DNA of 39,936 nucleotides, from assembly GCA_900314195.1 (NCBI GenBank), contig OMUH01000039.1, positions 1-39,936 on the forward strand, in the 5' to 3' direction. The DNA is from an uncultured Prevotella sp. (GTDB taxonomy: Bacteria > Bacteroidota > Bacteroidia > Bacteroidales > Bacteroidaceae). The notes beneath the pieces were generated by a model. The model was not told where the DNA came from. It saw nothing but the letters and a program-made list of their open reading frames with translations, and ran no database searches. Numbering within the stretch: position 1 is the first letter of the stretch; each line of letters opens with the position of its first letter. Below, in pieces: positions 9,617-17,987 of this stretch. The translations under genes and the position numbers were made by a program.

Positions 9617-10856
9617 GTTCGTAAATATCAAGTCCTTCTTCTTCAATTCTCTTGTCAACTCTCAGTCCAACGGTGTGTTTGATCACTCCGAAGAGGATTA
9701 TTCCGCAAACGGCAGCCCATGCGTCAATGACGATTATTCCGAAGCACTGTGCGCCGAGGAAGCTGAAGCCGTGTCCGTAGAGGCAGCCTTCAGAAAGGCT
9801 GAACACACCAGTGAGCAATGTGCCGAGAATACCGCATATGCCGTGTACGGAGCTAGCGCCGACAGGGTCGTCAATGTGTAATTTCTGGTCAATAAACGTT
9901 ACACTGATTGGCAGAACTATGCCGCAGATGGCACCAATGGCAACAGCTCCTGCCGGACTTACCACGTCACAGCCGGCTGTTATGCCTACGAGGCCTGCCA
10001 GTATGCCGTTAAGTGTCAGTGAGAAAGACGGCTTGCCGTATTTTATCCATGTGTAGATCATCGTGGCCAGACCGCCTGCAACAGCTGCGAGGTTGGTGGT
10101 CAGGAACACATGCGAGATAGAAGTGCGTGCTTCCAGTCCAGCAGCTGCCTGCGTAGAGCCCGGGTTGAATCCGAACCATCCCATCCAAAGAATGAATACG
10201 CCAAGTGCAGCCATTGCGAGACTGTGACCAGGAATGGCGCGGCTCTTGCCGTTCTTGCCATATTTGCCGATGCGAGGACCAAGGAAGATAGCGCCGATTA
10301 ATGCCAGCACGCCGCCAACAGAGTGTACAACAGCCGAGCCGGCGAAGTCGTGGAAGCTTGTGCCGAACACGGATGCCATGAAATTGCCGTCAGCAGCATT
10401 CAGCCATCCGCCGCCCCATGACCAGTGGCCTTCCACAGGGTAAATGAGCAGTGAAATGAAGAACGAATAAACACAGTACATGCTGAACTTTGTGCGCTCA
10501 GCCATGGCGCCTGATACGATAGTGGCACTTGTAGCGCAGAAAACAGTCTGGAAGATCAGCTCACCTTCTGTCGGCAGTCCGGCTGCATTGTGATACCATG
10601 AGAGGTCGCCGAAGTTTGGCATTCCTACAAATCCCTGTCCGTCACTGCCATACATGAATCCGAAGCCTACAAACCAGAAAAGCACGGAGCCCATCATGAA
10701 GTCGACGAAATTCTTGAACAGAATGTTGGCGGTGTTCTTGCGTCTTGTGAAACCAGCCTCGCAGAGTGCAAAGCCAGGTTGCATGAAGAATACCAGCATT
10801 GCCGCAAGTAGCAGCCATACAGTATCCAATGAAATACCTAAATCTTGTATTGTCAT
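9594..10856 (-). CDS. amt: Ammonium transporter Amt
   Basis: Amt is a trimeric inner-membrane channel for ammonium. The 420 residues form about 11 hydrophobic segments. Family motifs are present: ALCEAGFTRRKN in the first helices, GHWSWGGGW, FAGSAVVHSVGG with the first pore histidine, and GASSVHGICGILGT with the second. The C-terminal tail GLRVDKRIEEEGLDIYEHGES is the cytoplasmic segment contacted by P-II proteins. It follows glnK by 128 bp; that leader has GA-repeat tracts on the transcribed strand. Its 3' end overlaps the barrel protein gene. The glnK-amt pairing strongly suggests that GlnK blocks Amt when nitrogen is plentiful. Confidence 0.96.
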   Translation of the reverse strand: MTIQDLGISLDTVWLLLAAMLVFFMQPGFALCEAGFTRRKNTANILFKNFVDFMMGSVLFWFVGFGFMYGSDGQGFVGMPNFGDLSWYHNAAGLPTEGELIFQTVFCATSATIVSGAMAERTKFSMYCVYSFFISLLIYPVEGHWSWGGGWLNAADGNFMASVFGTSFHDFAGSAVVHSVGGVLALIGAIFLGPRIGKYGKNGKSRAIPGHSLAMAALGVFILWMGWFGFNPGSTQAAAGLEARTSISHVFLTTNLAAVAGGLATMIYTWIKYGKPSFSLTLNGILAGLVGITAGCDVVSPAGAVAIGAICGIVLPISVTFIDQKLHIDDPVGASSVHGICGILGTLLTGVFSLSEGCLYGHGFSFLGAQCFGIIVIDAWAAVCGIILFGVIKHTVGLRVDKRIEEEGLDIYEHGESCYN

Positions 10857-10984
10857 AATAATCTGTTTTTTTGTTGTTAATTAAAATCTCTCTCTCTGTT
10901 CTCTCTCTCGTCAGAATCTTAACTGAAAATCCTGAAAATCTTTTTATTCCTTTTTTCTTTTCTCTCTTTCTCTTTTTATAAAAG

Positions 10985-11341
10985 TTATTTTTCCTGTTCG
11001 GCATTATAGAGAGCAATGTCTCCGCGCTCTCCCGTGCGTATTCTGATAGTATCTTCAACAGGAATGACGAAAATACGTCCGTCGCCAATCTCACCGGTTC
11101 TTGCAGCATTCTGCACGGCAGCAATGGTCTTTTCTACGTTCTTGTCACGAACAACAATGTTCAGCAGAACTCTTTCGATGCTGCTTGTGTCATACATGAC
11201 TCCACGATAGATTCTTGCCTGCCTCATCTTGCCTTCTCCTCTTACATCGTAATAGGAAAACCATTCGATGTCGGCATCGAGCAGTGCCTGCTTTACATCC
11301 TCGAATTTTGTCTTGCGGATGATTGCTTCAATCTTCTTCAT
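10985..11341 (-). CDS. glnK: Nitrogen regulatory P-II protein
   Basis: This 118-residue protein of typical P-II length binds ATP, ADP and 2-oxoglutarate and controls Amt. The opening MKKIEAIIRKTKFEDVKQAL is the family's first strand and helix. NAARTGEIGDGRIFVIPVE and RIRTGERG are the nucleotide-binding B- and C-loop signatures. The T-loop (about residues 34-55) reads RGEGKMRQARIYRGVMYDT and lacks the proteobacterial GFGRQKGHTE pattern, although Tyr50 aligns with the Tyr51 uridylylation site. I therefore trust contact with Amt more than classical GlnD uridylylation. It is first in the glnK-amt-barrel operon and divergent from dapF. Confidence 0.93.
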   Translation of the reverse strand: MKKIEAIIRKTKFEDVKQALLDADIEWFSYYDVRGEGKMRQARIYRGVMYDTSSIERVLLNIVVRDKNVEKTIAAVQNAARTGEIGDGRIFVIPVEDTIRIRTGERGDIALYNAEQEK

Positions 11342-11409
11342 GTTTAGTTCTTTTAATTAATAATAATGTTATAATGCCGCTTGTGCGCCATTTTGTAAGT
11401 TTTCTACTG

Positions 11410-11417
11410 CAAAAGTA
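11410..11417 (-). promoter_or_regulatory. Possible glnK promoter, -7 box
   Basis: TACTTTTG on the minus strand, about 70 bp upstream of glnK, fits TAnnTTTG. No good TTTG at -33 was found, so the call is weak and activator dependence is possible. Confidence 0.4.
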
Positions 11418-11617
11418 CAGCAAAAAGATATTAAAGTTAGAAAAAATATAGCAAAATGATATAAAATTTTTATCTTGCTTTTAGCTTTGTTGTTATTGTG
11501 GGTTAAAACTAAGCATATTGAAAGTAAATATGTATCTATAGCTTACAATTTAGTTTTTTTAATAAAAAGTTAGATAAAAAAGTTAGCAAAATATGTTTTC
11601 TGATAACCAAAAAGTTG

Positions 11618-11625
11618 TAATTTTG
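11618..11625 (+). promoter_or_regulatory. dapF promoter, -7 box
   Basis: TAATTTTG fits the Bacteroidetes -7 consensus. Transcription would begin near 11632, some 70 bp before dapF. The -33 region (TTTTCTG, about 11596-11602) is only a partial match. Confidence 0.5.
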
Positions 11626-11699
11626 CACATGTAACAAAACAAAACGTTATTTTGTTTTTAGGAAAACAAACAAAGTGTTATACAAACTTATCAACTGAC

Positions 11700-12545
11700 A
11701 TGAAGGATACAATACGATTTACGAAGATGCATGGAGCCGGCAATGACTATATATATGTTAATACATTATTATATAGCATACCTGATCCGGAGAAAGAGGC
11801 AATAAAATGGAGTGCGCCTCATACAGGCATAGGCAGTGACGGCCTGGTGCTCATCGGACGTCCCTCTGATAAGGAAAAGGCCGATTTCTCTATGAGAATC
11901 TTCAATGCCGATGGCTCAGAAGCCATGATGTGCGGCAATGCAAGCCGTTGCATCGGCAAGTATCTTTATGAAAAAGGTCTGGTAAATGGCGACACCGTAA
12001 GGCTTGAGACGAAATCGGGCGTTAAAGTATTGCATCTTCACATCAAGGAAGATAAGGTTGACAGTGTCACGGTCGACATGCTTGAGCCGGCGTTTAATGC
12101 TGCCGCACAGTGGACGGGCGAACAGCCGGCGGCATTGGCAGAAGAACTGCCCTTCAAGGTTGTAGACACGATGTTTGTTTCCATGGGCAATCCGCACTTT
12201 GTTGTCTTCGTTGACGACATATCGCTGGTTGACGTAGCGCTTGAAGGTCGGAAAATGGAGTTTGATCCGGTTTTCCCGGAGCGTTGCAACATAGAGTTTG
12301 CGCAGCCCGTAGCGCCATCCACCCTCAGAACCAGAGTGTGGGAGCGTGGCAGCGGAATAACAATGGCTTGCGGCACGGGAGCATGTGCCACAGCTGTGGC
12401 AGCCTTCAAAAAGGGCATATCCCAGCGCAGCACTGATATAATGATGGATGGCGGTACGCTGCATATAGATTATTCCGAGGCTGACGGTCATGTGTATCTC
12501 AGTGGTCCGGCTGCATTTGTTTTCGAGGGGGAAACAGAACTTTGA
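11700..12545 (+). CDS. dapF: Diaminopimelate epimerase
   Basis: DapF converts LL- to meso-diaminopimelate for lysine and peptidoglycan. I chose the ATG at 11700 ([20 protein letters not shown]); an upstream TTG at 11652 would add 16 unrelated residues. Both catalytic cysteines are present: Cys78 in MMCGNASRC and Cys224 in [38 protein letters not shown] and the RVWERGSG substrate loop also fit. At 281 residues it has normal length. It lies 54 bp before dapL, whose product makes the LL-DAP it uses, so the two form a pathway operon. Confidence 0.95.
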   Translation: MKDTIRFTKMHGAGNDYIYVNTLLYSIPDPEKEAIKWSAPHTGIGSDGLVLIGRPSDKEKADFSMRIFNADGSEAMMCGNASRCIGKYLYEKGLVNGDTVRLETKSGVKVLHLHIKEDKVDSVTVDMLEPAFNAAAQWTGEQPAALAEELPFKVVDTMFVSMGNPHFVVFVDDISLVDVALEGRKMEFDPVFPERCNIEFAQPVAPSTLRTRVWERGSGITMACGTGACATAVAAFKKGISQRSTDIMMDGGTLHIDYSEADGHVYLSGPAAFVFEGETEL

Positions 12546-12599
12546 CGCACAGAGGATAAGAACAACAAACTTAACACAACTTATAAAAGTAAAAATAAT

Positions 12600-13835
12600 A
12601 TGGCATTAGTAAATGAGCATTTTCTGAAGTTATCAGACAACTATCTGTTTGCCGACATAGCCAAGAAGGTCAATGCCTACAAGGTCAGCCATCCTAAGGA
12701 AAGGGTTATCAGCCTCGGCATAGGCGATGTTACCCAACCGCTTTGTCCGGCCGTTATAGAGGCCATGCACAAGGCCGTTGACGAGATGGCTGTGAAAGCA
12801 ACATTCAGAGGCTACGGTCCGGAGCGCGGATATGATTTCCTGCGTGAGGCTATTGTTAAAAACGATTTTCTGCCGCGCGGCATACATATCGATCCCAACG
12901 AGGTGTTCGTTAACGACGGCGCGAAGAGCGACACCGGAAACATTCAGGAAATCCTCCGGTGGGACAACAGCATCGGCGTGACAGACCCTATCTACCCCGT
13001 TTACATAGACAGCAATGTTATGATAGGACGTGCTGGCGTGATGGAAAACGGCAAGTGGAGCAATGTCAACTACATGCCTTGCACGGCAGAGAATCATTTC
13101 ATTCCGCAGATACCCGACCACAGGGTAGACATGATCTATCTTTGCTATCCCAACAACCCAACGGGCACCGTGCTGCCCAAGGAGGAGCTTCGCAAATGGG
13201 TCAACTATGCCATTCATAATGAGTCCATAATTCTCTATGACGCTGCCTATGAGGCATACATTCAGGATGACAGCATACCTCATTCAATATATGAGATTCG
13301 GGGTGCTCGCAAGGTTGCAATAGAGTTTCACAGTTATTCAAAGACAGCCGGATTTACCGGCGTAAGATGCGGTTATACTATCATCCCGAAAGAGGTGATG
13401 GCCACGACGCTCGACGGAAAGGAGAAGGTCAGCCTCAACCATCTGTGGGACCGCCGGCAGTCTACCAAATTCAACGGAACAAGCTATATCAGCCAGCGCG
13501 CGGCAGAAGCTATCTACACGCCTGAAGGCAAGGAGCAGGTGAAGGAAACCATAAAATACTATATGGACAACGCACGTATTATGCACAGCGCGCTCACACG
13601 TCTTGGCTTTGATGTCTACGGCGGCGTAAATGCTCCTTATCTGTGGGTAAAGACCCCTGACAACACGCCGAGCTGGAAGTTCTTCGAGGAGATGCTTTTC
13701 GGTGCCAGCGTAGTGTGCACGCCGGGTGTCGGCTTCGGTCCGAGCGGCGAAGGATATATCCGCCTGACATCGTTCGGCGACCGTGCCGACTGCGAGGAGG
13801 CCATGCAGAGGCTTGAGAAATGGCTTAAGAAATAA
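12600..13835 (+). CDS. dapL: LL-diaminopimelate aminotransferase
   Basis: DapL uses glutamate to aminate tetrahydrodipicolinate directly to LL-diaminopimelate, bypassing the DapC/D/E acylated steps. It is a fold-type I PLP enzyme of 411 residues, normal for the family. Visible signatures are SLGIGDVTQPL at the N-terminus, VNDGAKSDTGNIQEI (cofactor phosphate region), CYPNNPTGT, and the Schiff-base lysine K248 in SYSKTAGFTGVRCGYT. The ATG at 12600 follows an AT-rich spacer with a weak Shine-Dalgarno, as is common in Bacteroidetes. It lies between dapF and glnN on one strand. Confidence 0.95.
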   Translation: MALVNEHFLKLSDNYLFADIAKKVNAYKVSHPKERVISLGIGDVTQPLCPAVIEAMHKAVDEMAVKATFRGYGPERGYDFLREAIVKNDFLPRGIHIDPNEVFVNDGAKSDTGNIQEILRWDNSIGVTDPIYPVYIDSNVMIGRAGVMENGKWSNVNYMPCTAENHFIPQIPDHRVDMIYLCYPNNPTGTVLPKEELRKWVNYAIHNESIILYDAAYEAYIQDDSIPHSIYEIRGARKVAIEFHSYSKTAGFTGVRCGYTIIPKEVMATTLDGKEKVSLNHLWDRRQSTKFNGTSYISQRAAEAIYTPEGKEQVKETIKYYMDNARIMHSALTRLGFDVYGGVNAPYLWVKTPDNTPSWKFFEEMLFGASVVCTPGVGFGPSGEGYIRLTSFGDRADCEEAMQRLEKWLKK

Positions 13836-13875
13836 ATAATAAACAGAAAAAAACAACACTAAAACTTCATAGTAT

Positions 13876-16062
13876 ATGACTAATTTAAGATTTGACGCAG
13901 TAGCTGAAGCATCACGCAAACGTCCGGTTGACGTAGTGTCACCGAAGGAACGTCCGAGTGAGTATTTTGCAGAGAAAGTGTTCAACAGGGCCAAGATGTA
14001 TAAATATCTTCCGGCCGATGTCTATGAGAAGCTTGTCGATGTTATCGACAACGGCGCCCAGCTCGACCGCAGCATTGCCGATGCTGTTGCCGCAGGCATG
14101 AAGCAGTGGGCAACCGAAAACGGTGTTACACACTACACACACTGGTTCCAGCCGCTCACCGAGGGCACTGCCGAGAAGCACGACTCCTTCATTGAGCACG
14201 ACGGCAAGGGCGGAATGATTGAAGAATTCTCGGGCAAGCTGCTCGTCCAGCAGGAGCCTGATGCCTCTTCGTTCCCGTCAGGCGGCATACGCTCTACATT
14301 CGAGGCACGCGGCTACAGTGCATGGGATCCTACATCACCGGTGTTCATCATCGATGACACATTGTGCATACCTACTATATTCATTTCATATACCGGCGAG
14401 GCTCTTGACTACAAGGCACCTCTGCTGAGGGCACTTCGCGCTGTCAACGTGGCAGCTACTGATGTATGCCACTATTTCTATCCTGACGTGAAGAAGGTTA
14501 TCTCTAACCTTGGATGGGAGCAGGAGTATTTCCTTGTTGACTCGGCTCTCTACGCAGCACGTCCAGACCTTCGCCTGACGGGCCGTACGCTGATGGGCCA
14601 CAGCTCAGCCAAAGACCAGCAGATGGACGACCATTACTTCGCAACCATTCCTGAGCGTGTACAGGCCTTCATGAAGGACCTCGAGATTCAGGCTCTTGAG
14701 CTGGGCATCCCTGTCAAGACACGTCATAATGAGGTTGCGCCTAACCAGTTTGAGTGCGCACCTATCTTTGAGGAGACAAACCTTGCTGTCGACCATAACA
14801 TGCTGCTCATGTCGCTCATGAAGCGTGTGGCTCACAAGCATGGCTTTGAGGTGCTGCTGCACGAGAAGCCTTTCGACGGCATAAACGGCTCCGGCAAGCA
14901 TAACAACTGGTCACTGGCCACAGACACCGGCATTCTGCTTCACGGTCCCGGCAAGACACCGAAAGACAACCTGCGCTTCGTGGTGTTCATAGTAGAGACG
15001 CTGATGGGTGTTTACAAGCACAACGGACTGCTGAAGGCTTCTATCATGGATGCCGGCAACGCTCACCGTCTGGGCGCCAATGAGGCACCTCCAGCAATCA
15101 TCTCTTCATTCCTTGGCAAGACCGTGTCTGACGTGCTCGAGCATATTCTGAAATCAGACAAAGACGCGCTGACCATAAAAGGCAAGGAAGGTGTGACGAT
15201 AGACATTCCGGAGATACCTGACATCATGCGCGACAACACCGACCGTAACCGCACGTCACCATTCGCCTTCACCGGCAACCGCTTTGAGTTCCGTGCCGTA
15301 GGCTCAGAGGCAAACTGCGCAAGCGCCCAGATCGTACTTAACACAGCTGTGGCCGAGGCACTCACAGATTTCAAGAAGCGTGTCGACGCACTTATAGCAA
15401 AGGGCGAGGAGACATTCTCTGCCATTCTGTCGGTTGTCAAGGACGACATCAAGATCTGCGAGCCTATCCACTTCGACGGCAACGGCTATAGCGACGAATG
15501 GGTTGAGGAGGCTGCAAAGCGCGGTCTCGACACCGAGAAGTCTGCTCCGGTCATCTTCGACCGCTATCTTGATGCTGACTCTATCAAGATGTTCGAGAGC
15601 ATGAACGTGATGAACAAGCATGAGCTTGAGGCCCGCAACGAGGTGAAGTGGGAGACCTACACCAAGAAGATTCAGATAGAGGCGCGTGTGATGGGCGACC
15701 TCAGCATGAACCACATCATTCCTGTTGCCACACACTATCAGAGCCAGCTTGCCAAGAACGTTGAGAACATGATCGACATCTTTGGCGCTGATGAGGCCAA
15801 GAAGCTCTCTGATCGCAACATGAAGCTTATCCGCGAGATTGCCGAGCGCACGCAGAGCATTGAGACCGGTGTTGAGGAGCTCATCAATGCCCGCAAGAAG
15901 GCCAACAAGATTGAAAGCGCACGCGAGAAGGCCGTCGCCTATCATGACACTGTTGAGCCTAAGATGGGCGACATACGCTATCAGATAGACAAGCTTGAGC
16001 TTATTGTCTCTGACGAGCTCTGGACTCTGCCTAAATACCGTGAGCTGCTGTTCACACGCTGA
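13876..16062 (+). CDS. glnN: Glutamine synthetase type III
   Basis: GSIII condenses ammonium and glutamate to glutamine with ATP. At 728 residues it has the large size typical of this dodecameric class and not of GSI (about 470). Class signatures are the N-terminal RPVDVVSPKERPSEYFAEKVF, FPSGGIRSTFEARGYSAWDP, and active-site segments QEYFLVD, KTRHNEVAPNQFECAP, HEKPFDGINGSGKHNNWSL and NRTSPFAFTGNRFEFRAVGS. The gene starts 40 bp after dapL, so at least part of its transcription may come from the dap promoter. It is the main ammonium-assimilating partner of GltBD across the divergent intergenic region. Confidence 0.97.
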   Translation: MTNLRFDAVAEASRKRPVDVVSPKERPSEYFAEKVFNRAKMYKYLPADVYEKLVDVIDNGAQLDRSIADAVAAGMKQWATENGVTHYTHWFQPLTEGTAEKHDSFIEHDGKGGMIEEFSGKLLVQQEPDASSFPSGGIRSTFEARGYSAWDPTSPVFIIDDTLCIPTIFISYTGEALDYKAPLLRALRAVNVAATDVCHYFYPDVKKVISNLGWEQEYFLVDSALYAARPDLRLTGRTLMGHSSAKDQQMDDHYFATIPERVQAFMKDLEIQALELGIPVKTRHNEVAPNQFECAPIFEETNLAVDHNMLLMSLMKRVAHKHGFEVLLHEKPFDGINGSGKHNNWSLATDTGILLHGPGKTPKDNLRFVVFIVETLMGVYKHNGLLKASIMDAGNAHRLGANEAPPAIISSFLGKTVSDVLEHILKSDKDALTIKGKEGVTIDIPEIPDIMRDNTDRNRTSPFAFTGNRFEFRAVGSEANCASAQIVLNTAVAEALTDFKKRVDALIAKGEETFSAILSVVKDDIKICEPIHFDGNGYSDEWVEEAAKRGLDTEKSAPVIFDRYLDADSIKMFESMNVMNKHELEARNEVKWETYTKKIQIEARVMGDLSMNHIIPVATHYQSQLAKNVENMIDIFGADEAKKLSDRNMKLIREIAERTQSIETGVEELINARKKANKIESAREKAVAYHDTVEPKMGDIRYQIDKLELIVSDELWTLPKYRELLFTR

Positions 16063-16531
16063 TAAAACGGCGTTCCTACGAAAAGCTTAATGATTTGTAG
16101 TCACAAACTTGACACTCTAATTTTATACACATATTCTAAAACAAGCGATCTATTTCTTTTATCGGTTGTTTAAGTTTGCTGTGGGGGTTTTTCGTGAGAA
16201 AGATCCTCACTTTTTGTTTTCAGCAAAGCGCCAAAAATAACTTCCGCATGTTCAAACATTGCCATGATGTTTTGCCCGCCAGAAATAACAAGTTCGTAGT
16301 GCTTAGAGCCTCGGAGAGGTACACTCATTATTTTCATTCAGCTGCGCCCTCATCGAGGAACGCAGAAAGTGGTGTTGCGCGTCTGTCCCCAGTCTGCGCT
16401 CGTACATCGCTTAGACTGGGGCTACGCATGAGTCAGCTTTCCAAGGCTGATGTTTACTTTTCGGCCGGCCATATATCTTGCTGAATTTTTTTTGGAAGTT
16501 ATTTTTATTACATGTTGCTTTATCATCAGCG
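16063..16531. other. Intergenic stretch with hairpins; possible dispersed repeat
   Basis: No gene is supported here. Just after glnN, TTTGCTG (16174-16180) pairs with CAGCAAA (16221-16227) around a smaller GTGAG/CTCAC stem followed by TTTTTG, a possible weak glnN terminator. At 16387-16421, CCCCAGTCT pairs with AGACTGGGG. A 102-codon open frame (16176-16484) has unusual composition with no recognisable domain and is probably not coding. The GC-rich block at about 16300-16470 looks like a dispersed intergenic repeat, but this is an impression that needs a genome search. Confidence 0.4.
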
Positions 16532-16607
16532 GTGATAAAAAATTATCACGTGCGTGATAAAAATTTATCACCGGCGTAATAATAAATTATCACCATGGTG
16601 ATAAAAA
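16532..16607. repeat. Tandem 22-bp palindromic repeat array
   Basis: Units begin at 16532, 16554, 16576 and 16598, exactly 22 bp apart. The first two contain perfect or near-perfect palindromes, GTGATAAAAAATTATCAC and GTGATAAAAATTTATCAC. The third is GTAATAATAAATTATCAC and the fourth is cut after GTGATAAAAA. Units are separated by 4 bp. A period of two helical turns puts all sites on one DNA face, as in a phased operator array. The array abuts a MITE-like element. Confidence 0.85.
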
Positions 16608-16610
16608 CGT

Positions 16611-16757
16611 AACTGTTCAGCGAATGCCTCTTCTTAAACAGCATTCGTAGCCAATTTGTAGTAAGAACAGCTGCAAGTGGACAATTTCTTGCTGAAATTT
16701 TTTCAGAAGTTATTTTTTAAATGTTACTTATGAAGAATAAACGTTCGCTGAACAGTT
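16611..16757. mobile_element. MITE-like element, copy 1
   Basis: A 147-bp non-coding element is bounded by inverted repeats AACTGTTCAGCGAATG (16611-16626) and CGTTCGCTGAACAGTT (16742-16757), which match at 15 of 16 positions. The same ends bound 22295-22428. The last 30 or so bases here (from TTACTTATGAAGAA) match the corresponding end of the other copy in inverse orientation, so they are one family. An internal stretch (about 16688-16735) also resembles 16477-16525 just outside the element. Confidence 0.75.
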
Positions 16758-16777
16758 AGTGATTGGCATTTTTTTGT

Positions 16778-16785
16778 TAATTTTG
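16778..16785 (+). promoter_or_regulatory. Relict promoter upstream of hsdM fragment, -7 box
   Basis: TAATTTTG lies 43 bp before the hsdM start and fits the Bacteroidetes -7 box. It was probably the promoter of the intact type I restriction-modification operon. Confidence 0.5.
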
Positions 16786-16827
16786 CGAAAAACAGTGTTT
16801 TACAGCTCCTGAAAAAACAACAAAAGA

Positions 16828-17043
16828 ATGGAATCATCATACAATCAGATAGTTTCACTTATATGGAATATAGCCGACGACGTGCTGCGCGATGTCTTTC
16901 TGCGCGGGCAGTATCGCGACGTGATACTGCCCATGGTGGTGCTGCGCCGCCTCGACGCGCTGCTTGAGCCCACCAAGGACAAGGTGGAGAAAGAATATGC
17001 TTTGGAAAAACAACAGGATTATTTCGACGAAGGAGGATGCTGA
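16828..17043 (+). pseudogene. hsdM: Type I restriction-modification HsdM, N-terminal fragment
   Basis: The first 60 or so codons encode the start of a type I DNA methyltransferase subunit: VSLIWNIADDVLRDVFLRG followed by QYRDVILPMVVLRRLDALLE is the HsdM N-terminal helical domain. Similarity stops near the Lys/Glu-rich stretch KVEKEYALEK. At 17035 the DNA switches abruptly to the AAA-ATPase gene sequence, in another frame, and a stop follows at 17041-17043. The catalytic AdoMet domain with its NPPF motif, and hsdS and hsdR, are absent. It is the stump of a lost type I system, still headed by a promoter. Confidence 0.85.
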
Positions 17044-17339
17044 AACCGCTTGCGGAGAAATACGGGCGTGACCAGGATGAGAACACTCCGGGAAAATTAT
17101 TCACGGGAATTCTGAACCGCGCACACGAGAAGACAGGCTCGCAGGTTGTTGTTCTCATTGATGAGTATGACGCTCCGCTTCTTGACGTTCTCCATGATAA
17201 TGTAACTCTTGATGAGATGCGCGGCGTGATGCAGGAGTTTTACCAGCCTCTGAAGGCCAACGAGGCAATAATAAAGTTCTGTTTCATTACCGGCATAACG
17301 AAATTTTCGCAGCTCAGCATATTCTCAACGCTGAACAAT
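17035..17339 (+). repeat. 305-bp direct repeat with 18328-18632
   Basis: By eye, bases 17035-17339 are identical to 18328-18632 (offset 1,293) and diverge at once at both ends. A second, slightly diverged repeat pairs about 17680-17890 with 19364-19580. Recombination across either pair would delete about 1.3 or 1.7 kb, including much of the intact ATPase gene. Confidence 0.9.
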
Positions 17340-17905
17340 ATAAAAAATGTGTCATTGCTTCCTAAGTTCGCTTCTATATGCGGATTTACGGATAGGGAAG
17401 TGCTGGAATATTTCAAAGATGGCATAAGCCGTATGGCAGAAAGATATAAGGTATCGACTGAAGATATGTTCGCGCGGGTAAAATGGATGTATGACGGATA
17501 TAATTTTGCCGGCAATTCAGAATCTGTATACAATCCTTTCAGCCTGCTCAATGCCGTTGACGACCAAATGCTTAAGGGGTATTGGTTCGAAACAGGCACT
17601 CCTACATTCCTTATCCGCCAGATGAAGCATTTCCATACAGACATAACATCTCTTGATAAAATCGAGGTGCCTGAGACATCCAGGTGAAGGTCGCCGGCGG
17701 CAGGATGGACGTGGTTGTCTTCATGCCCGATGCAGTATACGTTATGGAGCTTAAGGTTGGCGAAAGCGCACAGAAAGCCCTTGACCAGATAAGCGCCCGA
17801 GGTTATGCTGCTCCTTATCAGACCGACGGCCGCAGGGTGGTGAAAGTGGGCGTAAGCGCCGACGAGCATACTGTGGAAGAGTGGGCAGTGGGGAATGATA
17901 AATGA
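17035..17905 (+). pseudogene. Decayed AAA-ATPase/PD-(D/E)XK gene copy
   Basis: This is a broken paralogue of the intact gene at 17988-19586. It lacks the N-terminal 110 or so residues with Walker A. The open part 17037-17687 keeps Walker B (VVVLIDEYDAPL) and the middle of the ATPase domain. A deletion of about 390 bp relative to the intact copy then joins ...VPETS to ...VKVAGG out of frame and gives an immediate stop. The nuclease end survives as the frame 17684-17905, with GGRMDVVVFMPDAVYVMELK. The first 305 bp are identical to the intact gene, 17340-17600 is clearly diverged, and the 3' part is near-identical again. That mosaic points to recombination among paralogues. Confidence 0.85.
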
Positions 17906-17971
17906 ACCGTTGCGGCAACAGAGGCGTTAAGCAAAAAACGGTTGAAATGGTAATTTACAGCACAAAGTGAT

Positions 17972-17979
17972 TATCTTTG
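17972..17979 (+). promoter_or_regulatory. Promoter of the AAA-ATPase-helicase operon, -7 box
   Basis: TATCTTTG is a perfect Bacteroidetes -7 box. It places the transcript start within a few bases of the ATG at 17988, so ATGs at 18000 or 18009 are more likely used unless the mRNA is leaderless. Confidence 0.6.
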
Positions 17980-17987
17980 CAAAATAA

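Noticed and set aside
10642-11124. 160-codon minus-strand ORF across glnK and amt
   Set aside because: It is out of frame with both real genes and includes the non-coding GA-rich leader.
12633-13283. 216-codon minus-strand ORF over dapL
   Set aside because: It is antisense to dapL, whose motifs are intact, and has no signal, domain or promoter.
15304-15945. 213-codon minus-strand ORF over glnN
   Set aside because: It is an antisense shadow of the GSIII gene.
16176-16484. 102-codon ORF after glnN
   Set aside because: Its irregular composition, hairpin content and lack of a ribosome-binding site or domain suggest a non-coding repeat.
16532-16607. Possible CRISPR array
   Set aside because: The units are contiguous 22-bp palindromes with 4-bp joins; there are no unique 30-40-bp spacers and no cas genes.
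17037-17687. Functional truncated ATPase from the open frame
   Set aside because: It lacks Walker A and the N-terminal domain and ends at a deletion frameshift, so it is treated as part of a pseudogene.
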